A stretch of 12,310 nt of DNA. Origin: Bacteriovorax sp. GTDB lineage: Bacteria; Bdellovibrionota; Bacteriovoracia; Bacteriovoracales; Bacteriovoracaceae. Under the pieces are notes generated by a model. The model was given only the letters and a program-made list of their open reading frames with translations. It made no database searches and had not been told where the DNA came from. Within the stretch, counting starts at the first letter, position 1. Each line of letters starts with the position of its first letter. The translations under genes and the position numbers were made by a program. Location of the stretch: assembly GCA_030654205.1 (NCBI GenBank), contig JAURXW010000313.1, positions 1 to 12,310 of the forward strand. The letters are read 5' to 3'. This document shows, one piece after another, positions 6,288-12,310 of this stretch.

Positions 6288-6413
6288 ATGAACAATATAA
6301 CTGAAAAACAAAAATCGTATTATCATGCCCATGAATCTGCTTATAAAGCGATTATTACGAATAATTGTGGGCAGATTTGGGACGAGAAAGTTAATAAAAT
6401 TGTAGTCACTTGA
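6288..6413 (+). CDS. small ORF, 41 aa
   Basis: Unknown function. The ATG is preceded by AAAGGA (6276-6281, 6 nt away) that overlaps the stop of the protease gene, so it is probably co-translated with it. The product has a polar, Tyr/His-rich N-terminal half (KSYYHAHESAYKA) and ends NKIVVT. It has no membrane segment. It could be a small partner or substrate of the protease, or the surviving start of a longer gene. Its 3' end lies 24 nt before the first hipB operator. Confidence 0.45.
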   Translation: MNNITEKQKSYYHAHESAYKAIITNNCGQIWDEKVNKIVVT

Positions 6414-6436
6414 TCTTAAGCACAACTATTTTTAAC

Positions 6437-6533
6437 TATACCCGTTCGGGATTAATTTACCCTAAAATTGCATTTTATACCTTTTCGGGTATAATAGCTA
6501 TAAAGTGAAACAAAGTATACCTGATCGGGGATA
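6437..6533 (+). promoter_or_regulatory. hipBA promoter with three HipB-type operators
   Basis: Three 18-nt palindromic sites of the form TATACC-N6-GGTATA lie at 6437-6454, 6476-6493 (perfect arms) and 6516-6533. Their starts are 39 and 40 nt apart. The middle site sits between and over the promoter elements TTGCAT (6468-6473) and TATAAT (6490-6495, 16-nt spacer). The third covers the ribosome binding region of hipB. E. coli HipB binds repeated TATCC-N8-GGATA operators in the same way, so cooperative autorepression is expected. Confidence 0.85.
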
Positions 6534-6539
6534 TATGTG

Positions 6540-6758
6540 ATGGAAAAACGACCTCTTACAGCTAATATTGTTAAGAATAAAAGAAAAGAATTGAAGCTTT
6601 CACAAGAAGAACTCGCCATGAGAGTGGGTGTTGGTCTTAGGTTTATTCGAGACGTAGAGCAAGGCAAAGAGAGCGTTCGATTGGATAAATTGAACCAGGT
6701 TTTGAGATATTTCGGCCTTGAGGTTAGTGCTGTAAAAATGCGAAGAGACGATGAATAA
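6540..6758 (+). CDS. hipB: HipB-type antitoxin, XRE-family DNA-binding protein
   Basis: Antitoxin and repressor of the hipBA module. The 72-residue protein is essentially one XRE helix-turn-helix (about 8-65): NIVKNKRKELKLSQEELAMR, then VGLRFIRDVEQGK, and LDKLNQVLRYFGLEV, as in the short y4mF-type HipB proteins encoded next to hipA. I prefer the ATG at 6540. A GTG at 6537 is in frame and immediately upstream, but GGGGA at 6527-6531 is better spaced for the ATG. That ribosome binding site lies inside the third operator, so HipB binding could block initiation or transcription. It overlaps hipA by 8 nt, giving coupled translation. Confidence 0.9.
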   Translation: MEKRPLTANIVKNKRKELKLSQEELAMRVGVGLRFIRDVEQGKESVRLDKLNQVLRYFGLEVSAVKMRRDDE

Positions 6759-8067
6759 GGTTTCAGTTTTTTATAAAAACATAATGGCAGGAACTCTAGA
6801 GAAAACGGGCGATGAAAATTTTATCTTCAGTTATGATGAATTGTATTTAAATTCAAATAACCCTCCAATCAGTTTGACTCTGCCAAAGAGTGATAAGTTG
6901 TTCGAGTCAGATAGTTTGTTCCCATTTTTTGATGGCCTGATTCCAGAAGGGTGGCTTTTGAATTTAGCGAGTACAGAGCTTCGCTTGAATCCACTTCGTG
7001 ACCGGTTTGAATTGTTAACAAGACTTTGTCACGACACTATCGGTGCAGTTCATATTGGTGAGAAAGATAATACGAAAGAAGCTAAGAAAGAAAATATTTC
7101 GATAAAACATTCAACCGAAGAACAATTTAAACCCTTTGGGAAATGCTTAATTTGTTATGAGAAATCAGATGAAGTTTATCACGAAGAGTGCATGATTAAG
7201 ATTTTTGGAAAAAAAATAAATCCAATCGTCGATATTGATAATGAACTATTAGAAAAGCTTGCTAAAAATCAATTGAACAAAAAGCTTACTATCGCAGGAG
7301 TACAGAAAAAACTTTCACTGGATTTAATAGAAGAACATGGAAAGAATTCGCGAATGACTGTGACCGATCTTTGGGGAAGGTTTATTTTTAAAACCAAGGG
7401 TGAACCACCTCATCTGCCAGAAAATGAGCATCTCTGTTTAAAACTAGCTGAAGCTGCGAAAATTCAAGTAGAGAAGGGGGCCCTCATCCCAACGAACTCT
7501 GGTGAGTTAGGTTTTGTTGCAGTTCGATTTGATCGGAATGCTTATCATCATGAATATCACCAAGAAGATTTTTGCCAAATATTGAATAAGGAAACGTTTA
7601 AAAAATATAATGGCAGTCTTGAGCAAGTGGGCAAAGTTTTAAAACAGCAATCTGATTTTCCAGGGGACAATTTATACCGACTGTATGAACTGACCGTTTT
7701 TAATTTTATTATTGGAAACGTAGATGCTCACTTGAAAAATATTTCTTTGATTTATGAAAATGAAAATGGAATGAAGACTTTGCTCAGTCCCGCTTATGAC
7801 TTAATTTCAACTGATCTATACATTCATGACGACAATGAAGAATCAGCACTTGTGATTAATGGAAAGAAAAATAAGTTAGAGAGTTCTGATTTTCTAGTCC
7901 TTGCAAAAAGCTTCGGAATAAGTACAAAAGTGCATGGAAATATTATTTCAAACTTTAAAGATTTATTACCTGCATGGGATAAGATTATTGAAAAAAGTTT
8001 TATCGAAGAAAATAAGAAAAAAGAGTTTAAAAAACTCATTCGAAAAAAAATGGAAAGATTTAATTAG
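6751..8067 (+). CDS. hipA: HipA-family serine/threonine kinase toxin with zinc-knuckle-like insert
   Basis: Toxin kinase; in E. coli HipA phosphorylates glutamyl-tRNA synthetase and halts translation. The 438-residue protein has the HipA N-terminal subdomain (1-105, FFDGLIPEGWL at 59-69, HDTIGAVHIG at 94-103) and a kinase core. The core shows GVQKKLSL (183-190), FIFK (K214), VRFDR (258-262), QEDFCQ (271-276), catalytic GNVDAHLKN (322-330, D325) and SPAYDL (346-351, D350). The position matching E. coli autophosphorylation Ser150 is Thr180. Between the domains lies C132-x2-C135-x8-H144-x2-C147, a zinc-binding-like knuckle absent from E. coli HipA. All catalytic residues are present, so an active toxin is expected. 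The 18-nt boundary repeat follows 5 nt after the stop, and a decayed second copy of this gene's 3' end lies at 10361-10556. Confidence 0.93.
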   Translation: MNKVSVFYKNIMAGTLEKTGDENFIFSYDELYLNSNNPPISLTLPKSDKLFESDSLFPFFDGLIPEGWLLNLASTELRLNPLRDRFELLTRLCHDTIGAVHIGEKDNTKEAKKENISIKHSTEEQFKPFGKCLICYEKSDEVYHEECMIKIFGKKINPIVDIDNELLEKLAKNQLNKKLTIAGVQKKLSLDLIEEHGKNSRMTVTDLWGRFIFKTKGEPPHLPENEHLCLKLAEAAKIQVEKGALIPTNSGELGFVAVRFDRNAYHHEYHQEDFCQILNKETFKKYNGSLEQVGKVLKQQSDFPGDNLYRLYELTVFNFIIGNVDAHLKNISLIYENENGMKTLLSPAYDLISTDLYIHDDNEESALVINGKKNKLESSDFLVLAKSFGISTKVHGNIISNFKDLLPAWDKIIEKSFIEENKKKEFKKLIRKKMERFN

Positions 8068-8072
8068 ATCTC

Positions 8073-8090
8073 GACTACAACCCAAAATAG
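8073..8090 (+). repeat. 18-nt boundary repeat, copy C
   Basis: GACTACAACCCAAAATAG begins 5 nt after the hipA stop and differs from the consensus at one position. Similarity to copy D extends on both sides: the hipA 3' end before it and roughly 25 nt of AT-rich sequence after it. Confidence 0.8.
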
Positions 8091-8409
8091 CACTATTATA
8101 ATTTCTACAACGATGCTCTTTAGAGTTCATCAAGTAGTTAAAACTTGATTGCAATCTGATTAGAAAATGTTGTTTTCTCATAGGGAGATGGCCTTTGGCT
8201 ATTTTGGCTACAAACACCAACTAACGATTTGATTTCGTTACTAGGTGGCCACCTCCACCATCACTGATGGTTGGGTTGTCCTTCCGAAATAATTCATGAA
8301 TTTTTTTTGAAAATTAAGCGTGTGCCAAATATGTACCACAGGGATTTTCATTTTCGTTGTATTTAAGATAAAATATTTTTGCCAGATTTCGCAAAGGATG
8401 AATTGAGAA
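8091..8409. other. 319-nt gene-free region with a cluster of hairpins
   Basis: No gene is supported here. Within it, 8222-8271 holds three back-to-back palindromes: TAACGA/TCGTTA with a 7-nt loop (8222-8240), the perfect 12-mer AGGTGGCCACCT (8243-8254), and ACCATCA/TGATGGT (8257-8271). A fourth, AATTCATGAATT followed by a T-run, lies at 8291-8308. The first three are unusually GC-rich for this window. They could form a structured RNA, a recombination site or a compound terminator for hipBA. A weak -10 (TAAAAT, 8369-8374) may serve the next gene. Confidence 0.5.
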
Positions 8410-9366
8410 ATGAATGATGTCCTTCAAGCTTACTACTCTTATTGTTTAAAGGCAGACCTCCAATCTGCAATACAATCACTTCAAAAGTTAAATCGAAGTG
8501 GGGATAAAGAGCTTAAAATTTTTCATGAGAAATTTTTGGCTCGTTTTGTTAATAAAAATGAAAAAGAGAATATTAAATGTGAAGATGATTTTGTTAAATC
8601 AATTATAAGATCATATCGTGCATACTATCGAGAAGCCCTTCTTCAACCAAAGAAATTATTAAATCATAATGCAATTCTTTCTAAAGATTTAAAAAGAATT
8701 ATGTTTAATGAAGGTGTTAAATTCTCAACAGTCGCATCTTTCGAAAAGCTAGAAAAAATTCTGGAGAGAGAGTTTCATAAGAGAGGATTCTTAGCTCTTT
8801 TTGGAACGGTGAAACCTTTTCGTTCGTTGATGATCTGGAAAAAAGAAAGTTTCAAAATATTTAATGTTTCTCTTCCCGAAAAAAAGCAAAAAGTTAAAGT
8901 CATTTTCCTCGAACAATTCCTTGAGCTAGGTTGGATGCATTATGCGACTTTTGGAAAATATTATGTTGGAGGATGGGCAAGAAAGGACGCACTCTATTGC
9001 GTAAAGCAGGCTTATAAAATTGATAGCCCGACTTTCAATATTCATTACCTTTCACATGAAGCCCAACATTTTTCTGATTATAAATCATTCCCCAAACTAA
9101 TTCAGATTGATCTTGAATATCGAGCGAAACTTGCTGAATTAGCACTTGCGAGAAGTCCCAAAAAATTCTTGAACAAGTTAACAAGTGAAGCGAAAAAAGA
9201 CAAAAATATGCCCCATAGCTTTGCTGCGTATAAAATATTGGATGGTTTAACAGATGCGACTTTACCAACTAAAATTCGCAGAGAAGCAATCGGACTTTTA
9301 CTTCAGCACAGTAGCGCTTTAAAGAAGCATGGCTCAAAAAAAGTTCGCACGGTCTTATTGGATTAA
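8410..9366 (+). CDS. putative zinc metallopeptidase-like protein (HEAQH motif)
   Basis: The 318-residue protein carries HYLSHEAQHFSDY (212-224), an HExxH zinc-binding helix (H216, E217, H220). It is followed by LEYRAKLAELALA (235-247), where E236 or E243 is a good candidate third zinc ligand as in gluzincins. Upstream lies the segment GGWARKDALYCV (187-198), which may form part of the active-site sheet. The N-terminal 80 residues are helical and polar, and no signal peptide is seen, so it is likely cytosolic. The substrate is unknown. AAGGA at 8394-8398 is somewhat far (11 nt) from the ATG, but no better start exists. It sits alone between two boundary-repeat copies. Activity is inferred from the motif only. 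Confidence 0.7.
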   Translation: MNDVLQAYYSYCLKADLQSAIQSLQKLNRSGDKELKIFHEKFLARFVNKNEKENIKCEDDFVKSIIRSYRAYYREALLQPKKLLNHNAILSKDLKRIMFNEGVKFSTVASFEKLEKILEREFHKRGFLALFGTVKPFRSLMIWKKESFKIFNVSLPEKKQKVKVIFLEQFLELGWMHYATFGKYYVGGWARKDALYCVKQAYKIDSPTFNIHYLSHEAQHFSDYKSFPKLIQIDLEYRAKLAELALARSPKKFLNKLTSEAKKDKNMPHSFAAYKILDGLTDATLPTKIRREAIGLLLQHSSALKKHGSKKVRTVLLD

Positions 9367-9423
9367 TGGCCTAAAGCAAGGTGATACTTTTTAATTATGA
9401 TTCATGATAAGAAATTTCGTGTA

Positions 9424-9466
9424 CTGGGTCTTCTTTTTACAAGAAGTAAAAATGCCCGGCTTTTTT
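9424..9466 (+). terminator. candidate rho-independent terminator
   Basis: About 57 nt after the metallopeptidase stop, CTGGG (9424-9428) can pair with CCCGG, and inside it TTTTTAC pairs with GTAAAAA around a 5-nt loop, with an internal bulge. A run of six T follows at 9461-9466. The stem is imperfect but position and T-run fit. Confidence 0.5.
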
Positions 9467-9556
9467 GATCTGATATATTTTATTTTGACTGATTAAAATG
9501 CTATTGATTCAGGGCCATCCACTGCGAATCGCGATAGATAATTCGTAAAAATCAAT

Positions 9557-9592
9557 TTGATATTAAACCGACCAGTCGGTACATTGTATACA
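9557..9592 (+). promoter_or_regulatory. promoter with TetR-type operator
   Basis: TTGATA (9557-9562) and TACATT (9580-9585) are 17 nt apart. The spacer holds ACCGAC-CA-GTCGGT (9567-9580), a perfect 6-bp-arm palindrome of the kind bound by TetR/AcrR repressors. A second palindrome, CATTGTATACAATG, follows at 9582-9595 and includes the ATG of the tetR remnant. The layout is typical of an autorepressed tetR operon. The rest of the gap from 9367 holds only the terminator above. Confidence 0.7.
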
Positions 9593-9757
9593 ATGGCACA
9601 ATGAACTCCGCAAAGTCTTGCATTACATACTCAAACCGTAATTCAAGATTCTTTTATAATCGCAAAGGCAGGTGGTGATGTGAATTTCGCAAGCGATAGT
9701 ATTGATCATCTCGAAAAATATATACAGCTTCTCTTTCAAAATTCTAAAAACAAATAG
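9593..9757 (+). pseudogene. TetR/AcrR-family regulator remnant (DNA-binding half deleted)
   Basis: An ATG at 9593, directly behind the TetR-type operator, reads three codons (MAQ) to TGA at 9602. The same frame then continues for 50 codons to TAG at 9757 with SLALHTQTVIQDSFIIAKA and SIDHLEKYIQLLF. This matches the ligand-binding C-terminus of TetR regulators, where SLALHTQxVxQGxFxLAKA and DHLxRYxxLLF are characteristic. The helix-turn-helix and most of the core are gone. The simplest reading is an in-place deletion joining the original start to the 3' end. The remnant cannot bind DNA, so the downstream SRPBCC gene probably lost its repressor. Confidence 0.75.
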
Positions 9758-9770
9758 CAAGGGAATTTTC

Positions 9771-10307
9771 ATGATTTTAAAAATTTCACTCTCACTAATC
9801 GCCATCATCATTTTTGCAGTCATCGTCCTCATTTTGCGGGCACCTAAATCATATAAGGTCACCCGTTCAATTATAATCAATGCAACTCCTGCAGAAATTT
9901 TTCCATATGCAAATAATCCGCGGATAATGCAGGAGTGGAATCCTTTCACTATGGATGATCCTACATTAAAAATGACTTACTTCGGCCCCGCTGAAGGCAT
10001 TGGTGCCCAATCCACATGGGATGGAAATTCTAAAACAGGGAAAGGTCAGGCAACTGTTATCGAGAGTGAAATGTACAAAAAGGTCACCGTACGCCTTGAA
10101 TTTGAAAAACCGTTTAAAGGAACAAATCGTGGAGAATATCTTTTGGAAGAAAAAGTTTCTTCGACCATATTTATCTGGTCACTCTATGAGGAATCTTTTG
10201 TACCAAGAGTTTTATCCCAAGTGATAAATCTCGATAAAATGATCGGGGATCAATTTGAAAGAGGATTGGCAAAGTTAAAAACAATAGTTGAATCTAAAGG
10301 AAAATAA
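9771..10307 (+). CDS. SRPBCC-family protein with N-terminal membrane anchor
   Basis: The 178-residue protein begins with one hydrophobic segment (about 2-22, then RAPKSYKV), followed by a START/SRPBCC ligand-binding fold of the polyketide cyclase/dehydrase type. Recognisable are RSIIINATPAEIFPYANNP (32-50), MQEWNPFTMDDP, MTYFGPAEGIGAQSTWDGNS, GKGQATVIES, VTVRLEFEKPFKGTN and MIGDQFERGLAKLK near the end. These segments are all typical of this anchored subgroup. The role would be binding a hydrophobic ligand at the membrane; no substrate can be named. I chose the ATG at 9771 because AAGGG is 7 nt upstream; an in-frame TTG at 9702 lies inside the tetR remnant. It is the second gene of a former tetR operon. 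A weak CGCG hairpin (10335-10347) lies downstream. Confidence 0.88.
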   Translation: MILKISLSLIAIIIFAVIVLILRAPKSYKVTRSIIINATPAEIFPYANNPRIMQEWNPFTMDDPTLKMTYFGPAEGIGAQSTWDGNSKTGKGQATVIESEMYKKVTVRLEFEKPFKGTNRGEYLLEEKVSSTIFIWSLYEESFVPRVLSQVINLDKMIGDQFERGLAKLKTIVESKGK

Positions 10308-10360
10308 ACATACACCTACTAAGCCCCTATTACCCGCGTTTTGCGCGTGTTTAGTGATCC

Positions 10361-10556
10361 TCAGGCAATAGCAACTTGGCTTCTGACTTTCTAGTCTTGG
10401 CCAAGAGTTTGGGAGTAAATGTGAAAGTACATCAAAAAATTATTTCCAACTTCCAAAATTTAGTACTTGTTTAGCATAAGATAATCGATAAAGTTTTTAT
10501 CGACGAAAAAAAGAATTTAAAAAACTTATTCGGAAAAAATGGAAAGATTTAATTAG
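10361..10556 (+). pseudogene. hipA 3'-end remnant (second copy)
   Basis: The sequence aligns with the last 65 or so codons of hipA in this window. Translated, it gives SDFLVLAKSLGVNVKVH, then IISNFQNL, an in-frame TAG, then HKIIDKVFIDEKK, followed by a one-base frameshift before the shared end GGAAAGATTTAATTAG. The intact gene reads SDFLVLAKSFGISTKVH, IISNFKDL and DKIIEKSFIEENKK at these points. The two copies differ by many substitutions, so this is an older duplicate or the remains of an independently acquired hipA cassette, not a recent repeat. Nothing of the rest of hipA or of a second hipB is present. Confidence 0.85.
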
Positions 10557-10561
10557 ATTTC

Positions 10562-10579
10562 GACTACAGCCCCAAATAG
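10562..10579 (+). repeat. 18-nt boundary repeat, copy D
   Basis: GACTACAGCCCCAAATAG lies 5 nt after the stop of the hipA remnant, the same spacing as copy C behind intact hipA. It differs from the consensus at one position. Confidence 0.8.
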
Positions 10580-10663
10580 TATCAAAATATTTTTAACAAT
10601 GTTAAGTGAAATATAAATATTAACTAAATGATCCAGATGAATCCATTTCGCAATGAGTTCTTA

Positions 10664-11359
10664 TTATTTCTCCCCTGGTAAATTACCTGTATACCCATGA
10701 GGGTCACAATAGCCTTTACTAATGGCAGGCATCACTTCAGCTACATATTTATATAAATCAGGAGTCCATGCTTCCTTTTCATTCATCGTTATCACAATAT
10801 TTCCCCTGTCTTTATGAGCATCAAAGACTACAATAGCGTATAATCCTTTTTTTAATAGACCTCGCCATTCACCTCCAACCCAATAAGTTAGTTTTGCAAA
10901 ATCTTCATAAAACTGAGGGCGTTTTCCATCAGGATATGAAGATTCCACTTTTGCTACAGAAATTTTCCCCACTCGCTTTATAAAATCCTTATTGCTTTCA
11001 CCTTGATATTTCCAAGGCAAATCACCTTTGATTAAATAAGCAGTCGGTTGAAATTGTTCATACCTAGGAATCAACTCGCAGTAAGGTGTAAAAAGTTGAA
11101 TTAATGTTTTCTCATTATTTTTTACATTGAACTGGAGTACAATAAAATCATCTGTTTGTGTAAGTTCTGAAAATACTGCTCGCGACACATCTGCTTGTCC
11201 TAGAAAATAGGAAGAAATGGGTGTCCCTTTTAACGGAAGCAAGAGTGATGGAATATGTGCCAAGCAAGTTCCAATTGAAAAACAAAAAACTATAATTAAT
11301 TTGTAAATAAAATTCTCCCAATTAAGGTTTGAAGTTAAAACCAAAATTGATGTTGTCAT
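10664..11359 (-). CDS. hypothetical exported protein
   Basis: Unknown function. The 231-residue protein has a hydrophobic segment LIIVFCFSIGTCLA (21-34) that looks like a signal peptide core with possible cleavage after CLA, so it is probably periplasmic or surface-located. The mature part includes FTPYCELIPRYEQF, TYWVGGEWRGLLKKGLYAIVVFD and a C-terminal YCDPHGYTGNLPGEK; I recognise no family. The first 17 residues before the signal peptide are unusually polar and long. The ATG at 11359 has only a weak ribosome binding site, whereas GGGAG stands 6 nt before an ATT codon (I18) that would give an ideal signal peptide. It follows the U32 gene on the same strand after 74 nt. Confidence 0.65.
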   Translation of the reverse strand: MTTSILVLTSNLNWENFIYKLIIVFCFSIGTCLAHIPSLLLPLKGTPISSYFLGQADVSRAVFSELTQTDDFIVLQFNVKNNEKTLIQLFTPYCELIPRYEQFQPTAYLIKGDLPWKYQGESNKDFIKRVGKISVAKVESSYPDGKRPQFYEDFAKLTYWVGGEWRGLLKKGLYAIVVFDAHKDRGNIVITMNEKEAWTPDLYKYVAEVMPAISKGYCDPHGYTGNLPGEK

Positions 11360-11433
11360 TTTCTTAACAAGTTAAAAAATATAAATTACAAATATTACAT
11401 ATAGGCTTAAATTAACAAATTTCTTATAAAGAG

Positions 11434-12310
11434 TTAAAGACCTTGCTCGTACTGAGCATTGGTTGAATTAATTACCATGTTTTTTAAAGTGATTAAGGCT
11501 TTCTCACTTTCATCTTTTGCTAGTAATTTTTCAAATTCTTGAATCAAGATGACCTTGTCTAATTTTTCTTTTGAGCCGGAACCAATATCAGTTAGGTCGA
11601 TAAAAAATTCATCAAATAAGTCAGATAAGTCTTTTATCGCTTCAAGATTTAAAAATTGTTCATTATTGTAAATACTAGGGTAGCCGCCCTTTTGTTTATC
11701 AACGGCAAAAGAAATACCTTTTACGTTGGTAATGGTGGTGGCCTTCTGACAAGTTTGCATACAGTTGTCATCAATAGCAGCTTTGTTACATCCAACTGTT
11801 TGCTGGAAAAAACACTGGCGGCTCGTCATCAACAAAATTGGGTGGTAAATGCTGTACATTAATTTAAAGTCTTTCGGGCGAGTGATATTTCTAATTTGAT
11901 TACGGTTAATCTCATTAGAGATAAATGCGCCAGCGCAGTTAAATTCTTCTTTAAGTACAATAAGAGCATGGGAATTGGTCGTATTCATAAATGGGCCAGC
12001 TATCCATTCGATGCCCATTTCATAAGCTTTATAGGCCAGGCCAGTATTATTGGTTACAATCTTACGCGGGCGGAGCTGCTCTAAGATTTTAACGGCTTCA
12101 TTATAATCTTTACCAATTTGTACCGCTGGAAACCATGGAATAAAACGAGGGTTTCTCTTTAGAATTTCAAGATGCTTTGTGCAACCACCTTTGTAACTTT
12201 CTGGATAACTTTCAGGTAATTTAAAATAAATATCCGCATCGGTTACTTCACATAAATAAGCATCTTGTTCTTCGCTAATTAATACGGATAATTTCGTTTC
12301 ATCATTTATT
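11434..12310 (-). CDS. U32-family peptidase-like protein (partial, N-terminus outside window)
   Basis: The frame is open to the window edge; 291 C-terminal residues are visible. It matches the U32 family: IPWFPAV, IVTNNTGLAYKAYEMGIEWIAGPFMNTTNSHAL, FNCAGAFISNEINRNQI, YSIYHPILLMTSRQC, and a four-cysteine cluster (visible residues 166, 174, 183, 187; C-x7-C-x8-C-x3-C). This cluster probably binds an iron-sulfur cluster, as in characterised U32 proteins acting in RNA or ubiquinone hydroxylation. The SRQCFFQQTVGC and DDNCMQTCQKA arrangement is not that of the best-known RlhA/TrhP members, so a separate U32 subgroup is likely. U32 proteins are often annotated as collagenases, but modification roles are better established. 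It is the upstream gene of a likely pair with the exported protein that follows. Confidence 0.8.
   Translation of the reverse strand, partial: INDETKLSVLISEEQDAYLCEVTDADIYFKLPESYPESYKGGCTKHLEILKRNPRFIPWFPAVQIGKDYNEAVKILEQLRPRKIVTNNTGLAYKAYEMGIEWIAGPFMNTTNSHALIVLKEEFNCAGAFISNEINRNQIRNITRPKDFKLMYSIYHPILLMTSRQCFFQQTVGCNKAAIDDNCMQTCQKATTITNVKGISFAVDKQKGGYPSIYNNEQFLNLEAIKDLSDLFDEFFIDLTDIGSGSKEKLDKVILIQEFEKLLAKDESEKALITLKNMVINSTNAQYEQGL

Noticed and set aside
6397..6406. Possible inverted partial copy of the boundary repeat (GACTACAATT on the minus strand)
   Set aside because: Only ten bases match and they lie inside a small ORF, so chance is a sufficient explanation.
9623..9949. Minus-strand 108-aa frame across the SRPBCC start
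   Set aside because: It is antisense to the tetR remnant and SRPBCC gene, has no family resemblance, and its length follows from the codon use of the opposite strand.
4054..10579. Integron or attC interpretation of the 18-nt repeats
   Set aside because: The motif has no inverted RYYYAAC/GTTRRRY core pair, no pairing between flanks was seen, and no integron integrase is present in the window.

Overview
The window is AT-rich bacterial DNA with short intergenic gaps and Shine-Dalgarno sites of the usual GGAG/AAGGA kind. It looks like a Gram-negative accessory region. The gene mix (toxin-antitoxin pairs, a U32 peptidase, a HEAQH metallopeptidase, low GC) would suit a Bdellovibrionota/Bacteriovorax-like genome, but no marker gene is present, so the taxonomic guess is weak. 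No tRNA, rRNA, CRISPR array or complete transposase was seen.

Layout. (1) 1-720: two small unknown genes in tandem, followed by a strong ribosome binding site and a start codon that hits a stop after six codons, as if a third gene had been cut off. (2) 747-1452, minus strand: a broken threonyl-tRNA synthetase-like gene lacking motif 2 and frameshifted. Its decayed 3' end carries a 25-nt inverted repeat. (3) 1727-2356: an MPPED-type calcineurin-like phosphoesterase with its own terminator. (4) 2426-4054: an AbiEi/AbiEii-type (type IV) toxin-antitoxin operon behind a candidate autoregulatory operator. (5) 4054-5237: an HNH-nuclease remnant, then a wHTH-MNT nucleotidyltransferase overlapping a HEPN gene, with a clear sigma70-type promoter. 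(6) 5495-6413: a protein with two retropepsin-like DTG lobes and a 41-codon ORF. (7) 6437-8067: a hipBA operon with three evenly spaced palindromic operators. (8) 8410-9366: a HEAQH zinc-peptidase-like protein. (9) 9557-10307: a promoter with a TetR-type operator, a tetR gene that has lost its DNA-binding half, and a membrane-anchored SRPBCC protein. (10) 10361-10556: a decayed fragment of a second hipA. (11) 10664-12310, minus strand: an unknown exported protein and the C-terminal part of a U32-family peptidase that runs off the window.

The most notable signal ties regions 4 to 10 together. An 18-nt sequence, consensus GACTACAAYCCCAAATAG, occurs four times, always on the plus strand. Each copy lies directly at or within about 8 nt of the stop codon of the last gene of a module: AbiEii-like gene, HEPN gene, hipA, and the hipA remnant. 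Each copy differs from the consensus at one position. The spacing divides 4-10.6 kb into cassette-like units, each ending in a toxin-type gene or its remnant. With the pseudogenes and gene stubs, this reads as an island that grows by accreting toxin-antitoxin cassettes at a shared 3' boundary and then decays. The mechanism is inference; the repeats and their positions are visible in the sequence.
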